A DNA stretch of 64,000 bases. Source: Methylobacterium haplocladii (GTDB taxonomy: Bacteria; Pseudomonadota; Alphaproteobacteria; Rhizobiales; Beijerinckiaceae). Positions 44,998 through 56,426 of the stretch are shown one piece after another. Location: NCBI RefSeq assembly GCF_007992175.1, contig NZ_BJZT01000013.1, forward strand, positions 1-64,000. Direction: 5' to 3'. How positions within the stretch are numbered: the stretch's first letter is position 1; every line of letters begins with the position of its first letter. A program made the position numbers and the translations under genes. The notes beneath the pieces are model-generated. The model searched no databases, was not told where the DNA came from, and worked only from the letters and a program-made list of their open reading frames with translations.

Positions 44998-45576
44998 GTG
45001 CCAGATATCAAACAATCCAAAATCCTCATCGTCGCGACCGACGGATTCGAGGAGAGTGAGCTGACCGTCCCACAGGCAAAGCTGTCCGAGGCGGGCGCCA
45101 CCGTCCATGTCGCCGCGCCTACGTCGCGCCAGTTGAAGGACGCCATCCGCGGTTGGGACAAGACCGACTGGGGCAAGAGCGTGGCGGTCGACCAGGATCT
45201 CGAGGGCGTGAATCCGGACGACTACGACGCCCTTGTGCTTCCCGGCGGCCAGATCAATCCGGATAAGCTGCGCCTCGAGCCGAAGGCCTTAGAGATCATC
45301 AAGAGCTTTCTGACGTCGGGCAAGGTCGTCGCCGCGATCTGCCATGCGCCGTGGCTGCTGATCGAGACCGGCGCGGTGAAGGGTCGCAAGCTCACCTCGT
45401 TCGGGTCGATCAGGACCGATGTGACCAATGCCGGCGGCCACTGGGTCGACGAGCCGGTCGTGACCGACGGCGGCATCATCACCAGCCGCAAGCCGGACGA
45501 TCTCGACGCGTTTTGCGCCAAGATCATCGAGGAGGTGAAGGAAGGCCGGCACGAGCCGCGCAGCCTCGCCGCCTAA
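44998..45576 (+). CDS. DJ-1/PfpI family protein (class I glutamine amidotransferase-like)
   Basis: A 192-residue protein: SKILIVATDGFEESELTVPQ at the start, DALVLPGGQINPDKLR, the nucleophile-elbow cysteine in VAAICHAPWLLIETG, GRKLTSFGSIRTDV and VTDGGIITSRKPDDL. This is the PfpI/YhbO branch of DJ-1 proteins, described as deglycases, chaperones or proteases of stress response. The glutamate of the triad is likely in DGFEESE. The start is a GTG at 44998 with GGAG 8 bases upstream, since no ATG fits in frame. A terminator follows the stop. Confidence 0.9.
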   Translation: MPDIKQSKILIVATDGFEESELTVPQAKLSEAGATVHVAAPTSRQLKDAIRGWDKTDWGKSVAVDQDLEGVNPDDYDALVLPGGQINPDKLRLEPKALEIIKSFLTSGKVVAAICHAPWLLIETGAVKGRKLTSFGSIRTDVTNAGGHWVDEPVVTDGGIITSRKPDDLDAFCAKIIEEVKEGRHEPRSLAA

Positions 45577-45600
45577 TCGATCAGCTCGATCTGACATCCG

Positions 45601-45637
45601 GCGCCGTCCGTCCTCCCGGGACGGGCGGCGCTCTTCG
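45601..45637 (+). terminator. Terminator after the DJ-1/PfpI gene
   Basis: Arms 45601-45613 and 45619-45631 pair over 13 bp with one G-U pair and a 5-base loop, followed by TCTTCGTTG, 25 bases after the stop. Confidence 0.7.
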
Positions 45638-45708
45638 TTGCTGGTCTTGCACGAATGGATTGCCCCCGGACCCGCGGGCGGACACAATCTCCGGTCAGGA
45701 TCGATTGC

Positions 45709-46803
45709 GTGACCGAGAACAGCCCCTTCCTCTCCTCCCACCAGCAGGCTCTGGCGCTCGCGACGCTGAACGAGCGTTCGCGCGAGATCTTTCGGCAGAT
45801 CGTCGAGAGCTACCTAACCACGGGGGAGCCGCTCGGTTCGCGCAATCTCGCGCGGATCCTGCCGATGGCACTCTCACCCGCCTCGATCCGCAACGTGATG
45901 TCGGATCTGGAGCATTCCGGGCTGATCTTCGCCCCCCATACCTCCGCCGGCCGGCTGCCCACCGAGCAGGGCCTGCGCTTCTTCGTCGATGCGATGATGG
46001 AACTCGGTGATGTCGGCCAGGAGGAAAAGACCCGCATCGAGGCTCAGATGCGCGCCGCCGCCTCCCGGCACACCTTTGACAGCGCGCTCGCCGAGGCTTC
46101 CAGTCTCCTCTCGGGCATCTCGCGCGGCGCTGGCGTCGTCCTGACGACCAAGGCCAACGTGCAACTCAAGCACATCGAGTTCGTGCGCCTCGATCCGGCC
46201 CGCGCTCTGGTGGTGTTGGTCTCGGTCGATGGCAGCGTCGAGAATCGTCTCGTCGACCTGCCTCCGGGGCTGCCGGCCGGCGCGCTGCAGGAGGCCTCGA
46301 ACTATCTCAACGCCCGCCTGCAAGGCCGAACCCTCGACACGTTGCGTCTCGACATCGAGGCCGGGCGGCAGGCGATGAAGCGCGAGATCGACGCGCTCAC
46401 CGAACGGCTGGTCGATGCCGGTCTCGCCACCTCGGTGGGGCCGTCCGAGGCGCGCCAGCTGATCGTGCGCGGGCAGGCGAACCTGCTCGACGACCTGCGC
46501 GCGGTGGAGGATCTCGAGCGCATCCGCCTGCTGTTCAACGACCTGGAGACCCAGAAGGACGTGATCGAGCTGCTCTCGCGCGCCGAGGGCGGCGACGGCG
46601 TGCGGATCTTCATCGGCTCGGAGAACAAGCTGTTTTCGCTCTCCGGCTCCTCGCTGATCGCCGCGCCGTTCCGCGATGGCGACCAGAAGATTGTCGGGGT
46701 CGTCGGCGTGATCGGGCCGACGCGGCTGAACTACGCGCGGATCGTGCCGATGGTGGATTATACCGCGCGCGTGGTTTCGGGTTTGCTCGAACGCCAGCGC
46801 TGA
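45709..46803 (+). CDS. hrcA: Heat-inducible transcription repressor HrcA
   Basis: A 364-residue repressor of heat-shock operons that binds CIRCE elements. It starts from GTG at 45709 with AGGA upstream. The N-terminal winged helix shows [40 protein letters not shown] and [19 protein letters not shown]. The GAF-like and dimerisation parts follow, ending with [19 protein letters not shown]. In many relatives grpE follows, but here the next gene is convergent. I saw no CIRCE (TTAGCACTC) copy in the upstream gap, so autoregulation is not evident. Confidence 0.95.
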   Translation: MTENSPFLSSHQQALALATLNERSREIFRQIVESYLTTGEPLGSRNLARILPMALSPASIRNVMSDLEHSGLIFAPHTSAGRLPTEQGLRFFVDAMMELGDVGQEEKTRIEAQMRAAASRHTFDSALAEASSLLSGISRGAGVVLTTKANVQLKHIEFVRLDPARALVVLVSVDGSVENRLVDLPPGLPAGALQEASNYLNARLQGRTLDTLRLDIEAGRQAMKREIDALTERLVDAGLATSVGPSEARQLIVRGQANLLDDLRAVEDLERIRLLFNDLETQKDVIELLSRAEGGDGVRIFIGSENKLFSLSGSSLIAAPFRDGDQKIVGVVGVIGPTRLNYARIVPMVDYTARVVSGLLERQR

Positions 46804-46806
46804 GCC

Positions 46807-46844
46807 CACGAAAAAGGGCGGAGCCGAAGCCCCGCCCTCTCGTG
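46807..46844. terminator. Bidirectional terminator between hrcA and the DUF1236 gene
   Basis: An inverted repeat with arms 46815-46824 and 46829-46838 (one mismatch, CGAA loop), plus outer CACGA/TCGTG pairing. The plus strand has AAAAA before the stem, so the minus strand reads a stem followed by TTTTT, a classic terminator for the leftward gene. It also lies right after the hrcA stop. Confidence 0.75.
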
Positions 46845-46864
46845 CCGTCGGATCGGCCGGATAA

Positions 46865-47734
46865 TCAGGCCGGGATCACGTCGATGATCTCGTAGGTGTC
46901 CGGATCGATGATGACGATGTCGTCGCCCACGAGGACGTAATCGTAGCCGCGATAGGCCGGCACCAGGGTCAGGATCGCCGCCGGGAGCGGGTTGAGCCGG
47001 ACCGAGCGCGGGATGGCCGTGCCGACGCTGACGTTGAAGTTCACGTTTGTGAGCGGCCGGACGCCCGAGCGGGTGATGGTGGAGCGGAACTCGGTGCGCT
47101 GGGTCGAACTCAGGCTGCGCGAGGCGCCAGCCGCATTACTGCGGCCACCACGTCCGCCCGCCTCGCCGCGACCGCCGCGCTCGCCGGCTTCACTCTTGCC
47201 GTCGCGGTCCCCGCGGTCGGCCTTGCCGTCACGGCCACCGCGCTCGCCTTGCGCATCGCGGCCGCCCTTCTCGCCGGCCGCTCCCTTCTCGCCGGCCGCT
47301 CCCTTCTCGCCGGCTGCGCCCGGCTTGCCGCTCTTCTCGCCGCCGGCCGCACCGGCCTTGCCGTCTTCGCGGCCGGCCGCTCCGCCGCGGGCACCGCCGG
47401 CCGAACCGTCCTCGCCGGCGCCGCGCGCACCTGCGCCACCGCGGGCACCGCCCTCGGCTCCACCGGCCTCGCCGCCGCGGGCTCCACCGCCGGCCGCACC
47501 GCCCATTTCACCGCCGCCGCCGCCGCGAGCTCCACCGCCGGCTCCGCCCGCAGCGCCGCCGGCGCCACCGCCCACACCACCACCGGCTCCCCCTGCGCCG
47601 ACGCCAGCACCACCACCAGCGCCCCCGCCTGCTCCACCGCCCGCGCCGCCGGCGCCACCGCCCTGCGCGAAGGCCGTCGTCGCTCCGACCACAACCAGGG
47701 CAGCCGTCATCGTGCTCCGAAAGAGCTTGTTCAT
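46865..47734 (-). CDS. Collagen-like glycine-rich exported protein with C-terminal DUF1236
   Basis: A 289-residue protein. The signal peptide MNKLFRSTMTAALVVVGATT ends near AFAQ. Residues about 25-205 are low complexity: first GGGAGG-type, then collagen-like G-x-y triplets (GAAGEKGAAGEKG, RDGKADRGDRDGKSEAGERG). The last 80 residues form a DUF1236 domain: TNVNFNVSVGTAIPRSVRLN, then LVPAYRGYDYVLVGDDIVI and DPDTYEIIDVIPA. DUF1236 proteins are periplasmic or surface proteins of Hyphomicrobiales with unknown role. The long variable spacer is unusual. A strong terminator follows the stop. Confidence 0.85.
   Translation of the reverse strand: MNKLFRSTMTAALVVVGATTAFAQGGGAGGAGGGAGGGAGGGAGVGAGGAGGGVGGGAGGAAGGAGGGARGGGGGEMGGAAGGGARGGEAGGAEGGARGGAGARGAGEDGSAGGARGGAAGREDGKAGAAGGEKSGKPGAAGEKGAAGEKGAAGEKGGRDAQGERGGRDGKADRGDRDGKSEAGERGGRGEAGGRGGRSNAAGASRSLSSTQRTEFRSTITRSGVRPLTNVNFNVSVGTAIPRSVRLNPLPAAILTLVPAYRGYDYVLVGDDIVIIDPDTYEIIDVIPA
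47267..47320 (-). repeat. 18-base tandem repeat encoding collagen-like GEKGAA units
   Basis: Three consecutive copies of an 18-base unit (the first two nearly perfect, the third with changes) encode GAAGEK repeats of the glycine-rich protein. Copy number is likely to vary between strains. Confidence 0.75.
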
Positions 47735-48192
47735 GGCGTCGTTTCCCGTCTGTTGGTTTTACCGGCAACCCTCACGGCGCCGTATCCAGCCCCGCAACGA
47801 GGAGATGCAGGAAACCGTTCCGTGACGTTCCGCAATCGCGCGACACACGGCTCCTCGTTTGTCGAGTATCGGCCTCACCTGTCGAGTAGCCGAGATATTC
47901 GATCATCGGATTTCCGCCGCTCGTGACGTCTCCCAAAGCTTGGGCATGGCACATTGGTGCGGGACCGAGCCGTCCTGTTGCGGTACGGGCCGCCCGGCGG
48001 CGTCGCTGACGCCAACGTGCTGTCGCGCCGGATTGGGAGCAGGTCGCTGGCTTAGACCGGGCAGGCGATGCGCCGTCCACCTGTATGCAAGATGCGGACA
48101 GCATTCGCGAAGGGCTTGTGCCGTCCGGCGCTTTGCGCGACCGTCCGGCTCAACAGGCAACCGGCGCAAAGCCCGGTGCCGCGGGAGGTACC
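47735..48192. other. Divergent intergenic region with a spaced direct repeat
   Basis: A 458-base gap between the leftward DUF1236 gene and the rightward MFS gene. TGTCGAGTA occurs at 47860-47868 and again at 47880-47888, exactly 20 bases apart (two helical turns), possibly a regulator site. No gene or RNA is evident. Confidence 0.45.
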
Positions 48193-49551
48193 ATGACCGA
48201 CGCCCTCGCGATCGCCCCCGCGGCGCCCGACGATCCGGACGATCGCCGTCGCCGCATCCTGGCGATCGTCGGCTCGTCCTCCGGCAATCTCGTCGAGTGG
48301 TACGACTTCTACTGCTACGCCTTCTTCGCGCTGTACTTCGCGCCCGTCTTCTTCCCCTCCGGCGACAGCACCAGCCAGCTGCTGCAGACGGCGGGCATTT
48401 TCGCGGTCGGGTTCTTCATGCGCCCCGTCGGCGGCTGGCTGTTCGGCCGCATCGCCGACCGGCTCGGGCGCAAGACCTCGATGATGATCTCGGTGCTGAT
48501 GATGTGCGCCGGCTCGCTGCTGATCGCGGTGCTCCCGACCTACGAAACCGTCGGCACGCTGGCGCCGGTCTTCCTGCTTCTCGCGCGGATGATCCAGGGC
48601 CTCTCGGTCGGCGGCGAATACGGCACCAGCGCCACGTACATGAGCGAGGTCGCGAGCAAGGGGCAGCGCGGGTTCTACGCCTCGTTCCAGTACGTCACGC
48701 TGATCGGCGGACAGCTCCTGGCCTCGCTGGTGCTGGTCACGCTGCAAACGGTGATGACCAAGGAGCAGCTTGTCGGCGGCGGCTGGCGCATCCCGTTCGT
48801 GATCGGCGCCCTCGCCGCGGTGGTCGCGCTGTTCCTGCGCAGCTCGCTCGCCGAGACGGCGACGAAGGACAACCTCGAGTCCAAGGAGTCGGGCACTTTC
48901 TCGGCCCTGTTCAAGCACTGGCGCGCGTTCTGCGTGGTGCTCGCCTATACGGCCGGCGGCTCGCTGAGCTTCTATACGCTCACGACCTACATGCAGAAGT
49001 ATCTGGTCAATACGGCGCACATCAATCCCATCGTCGCCTCACGCACGATGACGGCGGCCTTGTTCACCTACATGATCATCCAGCCGTTCTTCGGCTGGCT
49101 CTCCGACCGGATCGGCCGCAAGACCAACATGCTGCTGTTCTCCGGCCTGACCATGCTGCTGATCGTGCCGCTGATGACGGCGATCGGCGGCAACACCGAT
49201 CCGGTCCTCGCCTTCGGCCTGATCATGACCGGGCTCGTCGCGATCAGCTTCTACACGGGTATCAGCGGCATCGTGAAAGCCGAGCTGTTCCCGACCCACG
49301 TCCGCGCGCTCGGCGTCGGACTGTCCTACGCCATCGCGAATTCGATGTTCGGCGGCACAGCCGAATATGTGGCGCTGTGGTTCAAGAACGAAGGCATGGA
49401 GAGCACCTTCTTCTGGTACGTCGCCGTGATGCTCGCGATCTCCTTCGTCGCCTCGCTGATCATGCCGAACCCCAAGCGCCACGGCTATCTCGACGGTGAC
49501 GGCACCGTCGAGGAGGCGCTGATGCGCAAGACCCGGCTGGCGACGGCGTAG
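48193..49551 (+). CDS. MFS transporter, metabolite:H+ symporter (MHS) family
   Basis: A 452-residue inner-membrane transporter with 12 predicted helices. MHS features: [20 protein letters not shown] in helix 1, [13 protein letters not shown] in the 2-3 loop, [20 protein letters not shown] in helix 4, and [13 protein letters not shown] between helices 8 and 9. The family includes alpha-ketoglutarate (KgtP), citrate, proline and shikimate permeases; this protein looks most like the KgtP type, but the substrate is uncertain. The ATG at 48193 has GGGAGG upstream; a longer frame from 48085 is unlikely. The C-terminal tail ([13 protein letters not shown]) is short. Confidence 0.9.
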   Translation: MTDALAIAPAAPDDPDDRRRRILAIVGSSSGNLVEWYDFYCYAFFALYFAPVFFPSGDSTSQLLQTAGIFAVGFFMRPVGGWLFGRIADRLGRKTSMMISVLMMCAGSLLIAVLPTYETVGTLAPVFLLLARMIQGLSVGGEYGTSATYMSEVASKGQRGFYASFQYVTLIGGQLLASLVLVTLQTVMTKEQLVGGGWRIPFVIGALAAVVALFLRSSLAETATKDNLESKESGTFSALFKHWRAFCVVLAYTAGGSLSFYTLTTYMQKYLVNTAHINPIVASRTMTAALFTYMIIQPFFGWLSDRIGRKTNMLLFSGLTMLLIVPLMTAIGGNTDPVLAFGLIMTGLVAISFYTGISGIVKAELFPTHVRALGVGLSYAIANSMFGGTAEYVALWFKNEGMESTFFWYVAVMLAISFVASLIMPNPKRHGYLDGDGTVEEALMRKTRLATA

Positions 49552-49732
49552 GGTCTCTCGCAACACGCCCGTTCCCCGGGAGTTCTCCCCCGGCCCAAGG
49601 AGTCCCCGCGGGAATGTTGTGGGAAGCACTGGGAGCGCCTTCCTCGTGAAGGCATGTGGCGATCACGCGTCCTGGAGGTTCTCCTGGATCGGGCCATGGC
49701 GTTCCGGCCGGTCGGATCGATCGGCCGCCGCC

Positions 49733-50548
49733 TCAGGCCGCGCGCCGGGCGCTCAGCAGCCGGTCGACGACTTCCAGGATCTGAACGTCCTTGTCGATGC
49801 GCTGGGCGCAGAGACGGGCGACCATCAGCGGCAGGTGCCAAGCCCGGATCTCTTCGCGGTTGAGACCACTCAAGCGGCGATAGCAGCGGACGTACCAATC
49901 GGCTGCGACGCCCCGGAGCTTGTCGGCCTTTCCCGACCGGTCCTTCGGCAGGCGGCCGTAGCGGATCATCAGTTCCGTGCGGGCGACATCGGCGGCCGGG
50001 CAGCCGGCACCCGCCTTCTGCCAGTCGATGACGGCGAGGCCGGCCGGGGTGCACAGCACGTTTCCCGGATGGATGTCGTTGTGACAGAACGCGTCGCCTC
50101 CGGGCAGGCGATCGAGCGCGGCCAAAGCCGCCTCGCGCGTCGCCTCGGAGACGCGGGCCCAGCCGATATCGTGCGCCAAGCGGGCGCGTTGCAGGGGCAG
50201 ATCTTGGGCGGGCAGGGCGTGGATCGCGTGCTGGATCGCGGCGAGCCGGCGCAGGGCCAGCATCATCCCGAGCGGATTCTTCGCATAGCGCTTCAGCATG
50301 GTCGGGCCGTGCAGGCGCTCGAACAGGATGCCGGTGCGCCCGTCCCTTTTCAGCAGCGCGATGGGTCGCGCCACGGGCAGGCCGCGCGCATGCGCCAGGG
50401 CACTGGCGCGGAATTCATTCTCGATCGCGGCGGGTTCGGAGGGCTCCCGGTAGAGCTTCAGCACCCGGTCGGTGCCGTGCAGGAAGACCTCGGAGCTCAG
50501 GCCGGAATCGACGGGCACCGGGCCGGCTGGATTCCCTTCGGCAGGCAT
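49733..50548 (-). CDS. APH-like phosphotransferase family protein
   Basis: A 271-residue protein with the aminoglycoside phosphotransferase/choline kinase fold. The ATP-site region includes DRVLKLYREPSEPAAIENEF, the catalytic loop is FCHNDIHPGNVLC and the metal-binding motif VIDWQKAG. Most such chromosomal proteins phosphorylate small metabolites or lipids rather than antibiotics. A resistance role is not supported. The start at 50546-50548 is preferred over a frame extending to 50632 whose added residues are unlike the family. It is divergent from alaS, with a 190-base gap. Confidence 0.82.
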   Translation of the reverse strand: MPAEGNPAGPVPVDSGLSSEVFLHGTDRVLKLYREPSEPAAIENEFRASALAHARGLPVARPIALLKRDGRTGILFERLHGPTMLKRYAKNPLGMMLALRRLAAIQHAIHALPAQDLPLQRARLAHDIGWARVSEATREAALAALDRLPGGDAFCHNDIHPGNVLCTPAGLAVIDWQKAGAGCPAADVARTELMIRYGRLPKDRSGKADKLRGVAADWYVRCYRRLSGLNREEIRAWHLPLMVARLCAQRIDKDVQILEVVDRLLSARRAA

Positions 50549-50738
50549 GCGGTCCGATCTCGCCCTCTGATGCGCGGCTCGCGGGGTAGATGCGCCCGCC
50601 GGCGACGGCAAGCAGTCTCGGCCGCACACCACCCGTGACTCGGGGTCCGCGCCTCCTTATGAGGACGCGAGCATGGCCGGGGCGTGACGCGCGCCCGGCC
50701 GACCCAGGACGCATTTCCACACCCCCGAGCGATCCACG

Positions 50739-53429
<2,691 letters not shown>

Positions 53430-53551
53430 TTCGGCGACTTCGTTTCGAATCGCACCCGTCCTGTCATATCCCTTTCACCAGCGATGGTGAGAGAGACGGC
53501 GGGACCGGCCGGCTCGCTCCATTGCGGCCGGCAGGACGACGGGAGACGACC

Positions 53552-54958
53552 ATGGGCCATCGCACGGCAATCGGGCTCGCACTCCTGACGGCGCTGGTTC
53601 CGCTCCAGGCCCGGGCGCAATCGGCGGCGAACGTCGCCGCACTCAAGGGTCTCGCTCCGGTCAGCATCCTGCTGAACACACCCGAAGGGCAGGCGGCGCT
53701 GCGCGCGAACCTGAGCGTCACCGGCGGTATCCAGACCGGCGCGCTCACGCAGCCGCTGCTTCTGCCTTTCGCCGAGCAGCAGCAGCTCGCCCTGCGCGAC
53801 GCCTTCATCACCGACGGCAACGCCACCGAACTCGCCGATGGTCTGGGGAGTACCCTCGGCGGCGCCTATCAGGCCAAGGCGCGCTACGAGACCTTCAAGG
53901 ATTTTTCGAGCGTCTCGAAATCCGTCGCCGACCTGATCGGCTACACGAACAACGTCACCAAGTCCGATTCGAACGCCGGCAAGTATTTCTTCGCCAACGC
54001 CACCACGCACGGCAAGGAGCCGGTCTCGCTGGCCGCCTCCGCCATCCTCACCGCCAATGGCGGTACAACCGACGTCTTCGGCAAGGCCTATGGCCGTCTC
54101 GCCGGCAGCGTCGGCGCCGACGCTTTCGGAAATTCGCGGCCGTTCCAGACCGATCCGATCCTCCTCGCCTACCGCGGCGCGGACTATTTCGGAATGCCGT
54201 CGCACAGCCTCGACTGGCTGCGGGGGCCGAGCCAGAACCTGACGGATAGCCCGTCCTACCCCAGCGGCCACACCACCTACGGCTACACCGAGTCCGTGCT
54301 CCTCGCGATCCTGGTGCCGGAGCGCTATCAGCAGATGATCACGCGGGCGGCCGAATACGGCAACAACCGTATCGTGATCGGCGCGCATTACGCGATGGAC
54401 GTGCTCGGCGGGCGCACCGTGGCGCTGCACGCCGTGGCGCATCTCCTGGCCAACCACCCGGACTATGTCGGTCAGGCCCGGAAGAATCCGGCCGTCATCA
54501 ACGCGATGGGGCAGACCGAAGGCGAGGGCGTCGTCATCGCCGACTACCCGGCCGCTCTGAAGGTGGCACGCGCGGACCTCACGGCTTTCCTGACGGCCTC
54601 CTGCGGCGGCCCTGTCGCCGCCTGCGCCGCGACGGATCTCGGCCGGTTCAAGGATGCATTCGCCAACCGGGCCTTCTACGAGACCACCCAGACCTACGGC
54701 CTGCCGGTGGTGTATCCGGCAACCGCCGGGCGTGCGGTGGATGTCGGCCAGACGGCACCCGAAGCCGGCTATCTGCTGACCGCCGCCTTCCCGTCCCTGA
54801 CGCTCGACGAAGCGAACGCGATCCTGACGGCGACCCTCGGGCCGGGCGGCGGATTTCTGGACGATGGGTCGGCGTTCGGGCTGTATTCGCGGCTCGATCT
54901 CTATGCGGCTGCAGGGAAAGCCGCGGCACTGGCGGCGGGAAAACCAGCGGCGCCGTGA
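53552..54958 (+). CDS. Class A (PAP2-type) acid phosphatase, exported
   Basis: A 468-residue periplasmic phosphatase. The signal peptide MGHRTAIGLALLTALVPLQA ends near RAQ. PAP2 motifs occur in order: KTYGRL-like and SRPFQ residues, SPSYPSGHTTYGYTES (phosphatase motif 2) and NRIVIGAHYAMDVLGGR (motif 3), which together hold the vanadate-like phosphate site with the catalytic histidines. It is longer than typical class A acid phosphatases (about 250 residues), with an extra C-terminal region (after about residue 300) that I do not recognise. GGGAGACGAC precedes the ATG. It probably hydrolyses phosphomonoesters outside the cytoplasm. Confidence 0.88.
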   Translation: MGHRTAIGLALLTALVPLQARAQSAANVAALKGLAPVSILLNTPEGQAALRANLSVTGGIQTGALTQPLLLPFAEQQQLALRDAFITDGNATELADGLGSTLGGAYQAKARYETFKDFSSVSKSVADLIGYTNNVTKSDSNAGKYFFANATTHGKEPVSLAASAILTANGGTTDVFGKAYGRLAGSVGADAFGNSRPFQTDPILLAYRGADYFGMPSHSLDWLRGPSQNLTDSPSYPSGHTTYGYTESVLLAILVPERYQQMITRAAEYGNNRIVIGAHYAMDVLGGRTVALHAVAHLLANHPDYVGQARKNPAVINAMGQTEGEGVVIADYPAALKVARADLTAFLTASCGGPVAACAATDLGRFKDAFANRAFYETTQTYGLPVVYPATAGRAVDVGQTAPEAGYLLTAAFPSLTLDEANAILTATLGPGGGFLDDGSAFGLYSRLDLYAAAGKAAALAAGKPAAP

Positions 54959-54968
54959 CTCGAGCCGC

Positions 54969-55391
54969 CTAACCTGCCGCCCATGGATCGACGAGCGTGA
55001 TCCCGCACGCCAAAAAGTCGCGCGTGCTTCGCGTCGCCAGACGGGCGCCGCGTGATCGGACGATGGCCGCAATCTGACCGTCGATCTGGCTGATCGGCCG
55101 CCCGGCACGGCGGCGCTCGGCTGCGATCTCGGCATAAGCCAGCGCCGCATCGGAATCGAACGGAAGCACCCGTCCTGCGAAGTCGGTTTCGAAGATCGGA
55201 CGTGCGAATTGCACCAGATCGGTCCGGCGTCGGCCTGTCGGCAAGAGGCTCAAGCCGTAGAATACCTCCGCCTGGGTCAGGGTCGTGGTGAACAGGCCCG
55301 TGCTCGGCTGATCTCCGATCCAGGCAAGAACCCGCTCGTTCGGTATCCCGCGCATCAACTCGGCGATGACGTTGGTATCCAGAACGATCAC
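54969..55391 (-). CDS. PIN-domain toxin (FitB/VapC type)
   Basis: A 140-residue PIN ribonuclease. Acidic residues of the active site: Asp5 (MIVLDTNVIAE), Glu11, the aspartate in SQIDGQIAAI and the one in ATRSTRDFLACGI. PIN toxins of type II toxin-antitoxin systems cleave RNA and are blocked by the partner protein. It overlaps the antitoxin gene by 4 bases (ATGA). The FitB-like motif PNERVLAWIG supports the FitAB subgroup. Both genes appear intact, so the pair is probably functional. Confidence 0.9.
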   Translation of the reverse strand: MIVLDTNVIAELMRGIPNERVLAWIGDQPSTGLFTTTLTQAEVFYGLSLLPTGRRRTDLVQFARPIFETDFAGRVLPFDSDAALAYAEIAAERRRAGRPISQIDGQIAAIVRSRGARLATRSTRDFLACGITLVDPWAAG

Positions 55392-55636
55392 GCCGAGAAG
55401 TCCGGCGGCTCCCGCGCGGCTTCACGTGAAACGTCCGGGAGATCGACACCGCCGAGCGTCGAGAATCGTCCGTGGATTGCCCGACCGAGATGCTGTGGGA
55501 CCGGGTTCTCCGTCGACAGAGCGGACCGGAGGATGTCGCGCGCCTCCTCTTCCATCGAGCGACCGTTCATGGCGGCGCGGACGCGCAGCCGCGTCTTGAT
55601 GGCGTCGTCGATGTTGCGGATCGTCATGACCGCCAT
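55388..55636 (-). CDS. FitA-type ribbon-helix-helix antitoxin
   Basis: An 82-residue antitoxin. Its N-terminus (MTIRNIDDAIKTRLRVRAAM, then NGRSMEEEARDILRSAL) is the ribbon-helix-helix DNA-binding domain of FitA/VapB proteins, and the C-terminal part (FSTLGGVDLPDVSREA) would wrap around the toxin. The start could be 55636 or the ATG three codons later. It precedes the toxin in an overlapping pair and probably binds the palindromes just upstream to control its own operon. Confidence 0.88.
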   Translation of the reverse strand: MAVMTIRNIDDAIKTRLRVRAAMNGRSMEEEARDILRSALSTENPVPQHLGRAIHGRFSTLGGVDLPDVSREAAREPPDFSA

Positions 55637-55649
55637 TGGCCGCTCTCGT

Positions 55650-55680
55650 CAGTCAATGACTGCAGATTAGTCATCGACTG
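55650..55680 (-). promoter_or_regulatory. Palindromic operator of the toxin-antitoxin operon
   Basis: CAGTCAATGACTG (55650-55662) is a perfect palindrome around one base, and 55650-55660 also pairs with 55670-55680 (one mismatch). It lies 14 bases before the antitoxin start, a fitting position for FitA-FitB autorepression. Confidence 0.6.
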
Positions 55681-55697
55681 ACGCGCGGGCAAGACCG

Positions 55698-56405
55698 CTA
55701 TTCGAGGCGCCAGTCGATCGGAGCCAGTCCACGCTCCACCAGCCAGGCATTCGCCCGCGCAAAAGGCCGCGAGCCCGGAAAATCGCGGGCGCGGTTGAGC
55801 GGGGAGGGGTGGCCCGAGGCGATGATGCCGTGGCGGGCGGCGTCGATCAGCGGCGCGCGCGCGCGGGCCTGGGCGCCCCAGAGCAGGAAGACCGAGGGCG
55901 AGGTCCGAGCGGAAACTGCCCCCACCGCCTCGTCCGCCAGCCGCGACCAGCCGAGCCGCAGGTGCGCCCCGGCCTTGCCGGCCTCCACCGTCAGCGCCGC
56001 GTTGAGCAGGAGCACGCCCTGTTTGGCCCACGGCGTCAGGTCGCCGGTCCGGAAGACGGGCTTCTCGCCGTGTGCCGCTTCGACCACTTCGAACAGGATG
56101 ACCTTGAGCGAGGCCGGAAGGCGACGCGGGCCGACATAGGAGAAGGCGAGCCCGTTGGCGTCGCCCGGTGTCGGGTAGGGGTCCTGCCCGAGGATCACCG
56201 CCTTGACGCGATCGAGGGGCGTCAGCGAGAGCGCCCGGAAGATGTTCTCGGGACTCGGCAGGAGCTCGGCACCCGCCGCGGCGCGAGAGTCGATCCGCTC
56301 GGCCACAGCCTCGGCGCCCCCGTCGGAAAAGAACGGCAGCGTGAGCCAGGGCGAGCCGCTGGCGCGAAATGCTTTCAGGGAGTCGGCGACGGGTCCGTGA
56401 GACAT
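55698..56405 (-). CDS. ung: Uracil-DNA glycosylase (family 1)
   Basis: A 235-residue base-excision repair enzyme removing uracil from DNA. Signatures: VILGQDPYPTPGDANGLAFS (catalytic aspartate and water-activating loop), the uracil-pocket asparagine in LLLNAALTVE, and the leucine-loop HPSPLNRARDFPGSRPF. Length and motifs match bacterial Ung. It ends 18 bases before the outer edge of the toxin operon operator on the same strand. The upstream gap to the methyltransferase stop is short (21 bases), so the two may share a transcript. Confidence 0.95.
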   Translation of the reverse strand: MSHGPVADSLKAFRASGSPWLTLPFFSDGGAEAVAERIDSRAAAGAELLPSPENIFRALSLTPLDRVKAVILGQDPYPTPGDANGLAFSYVGPRRLPASLKVILFEVVEAAHGEKPVFRTGDLTPWAKQGVLLLNAALTVEAGKAGAHLRLGWSRLADEAVGAVSARTSPSVFLLWGAQARARAPLIDAARHGIIASGHPSPLNRARDFPGSRPFARANAWLVERGLAPIDWRLE

Positions 56406-56426
56406 CGCCGCCGAATCGCAGATGCC

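Noticed and set aside
47951..47968. Sigma-54-like promoter (TGGCAC near a downstream TGC)
   Set aside because: The distance between the GG and GC elements is one base short of the strict spacing, so it is not a convincing -24/-12 site.
49733..50548. Aminoglycoside resistance gene
   Set aside because: It shares the APH fold, but chromosomal family members act on many metabolites and nothing in the sequence or neighbourhood points to antibiotic resistance.
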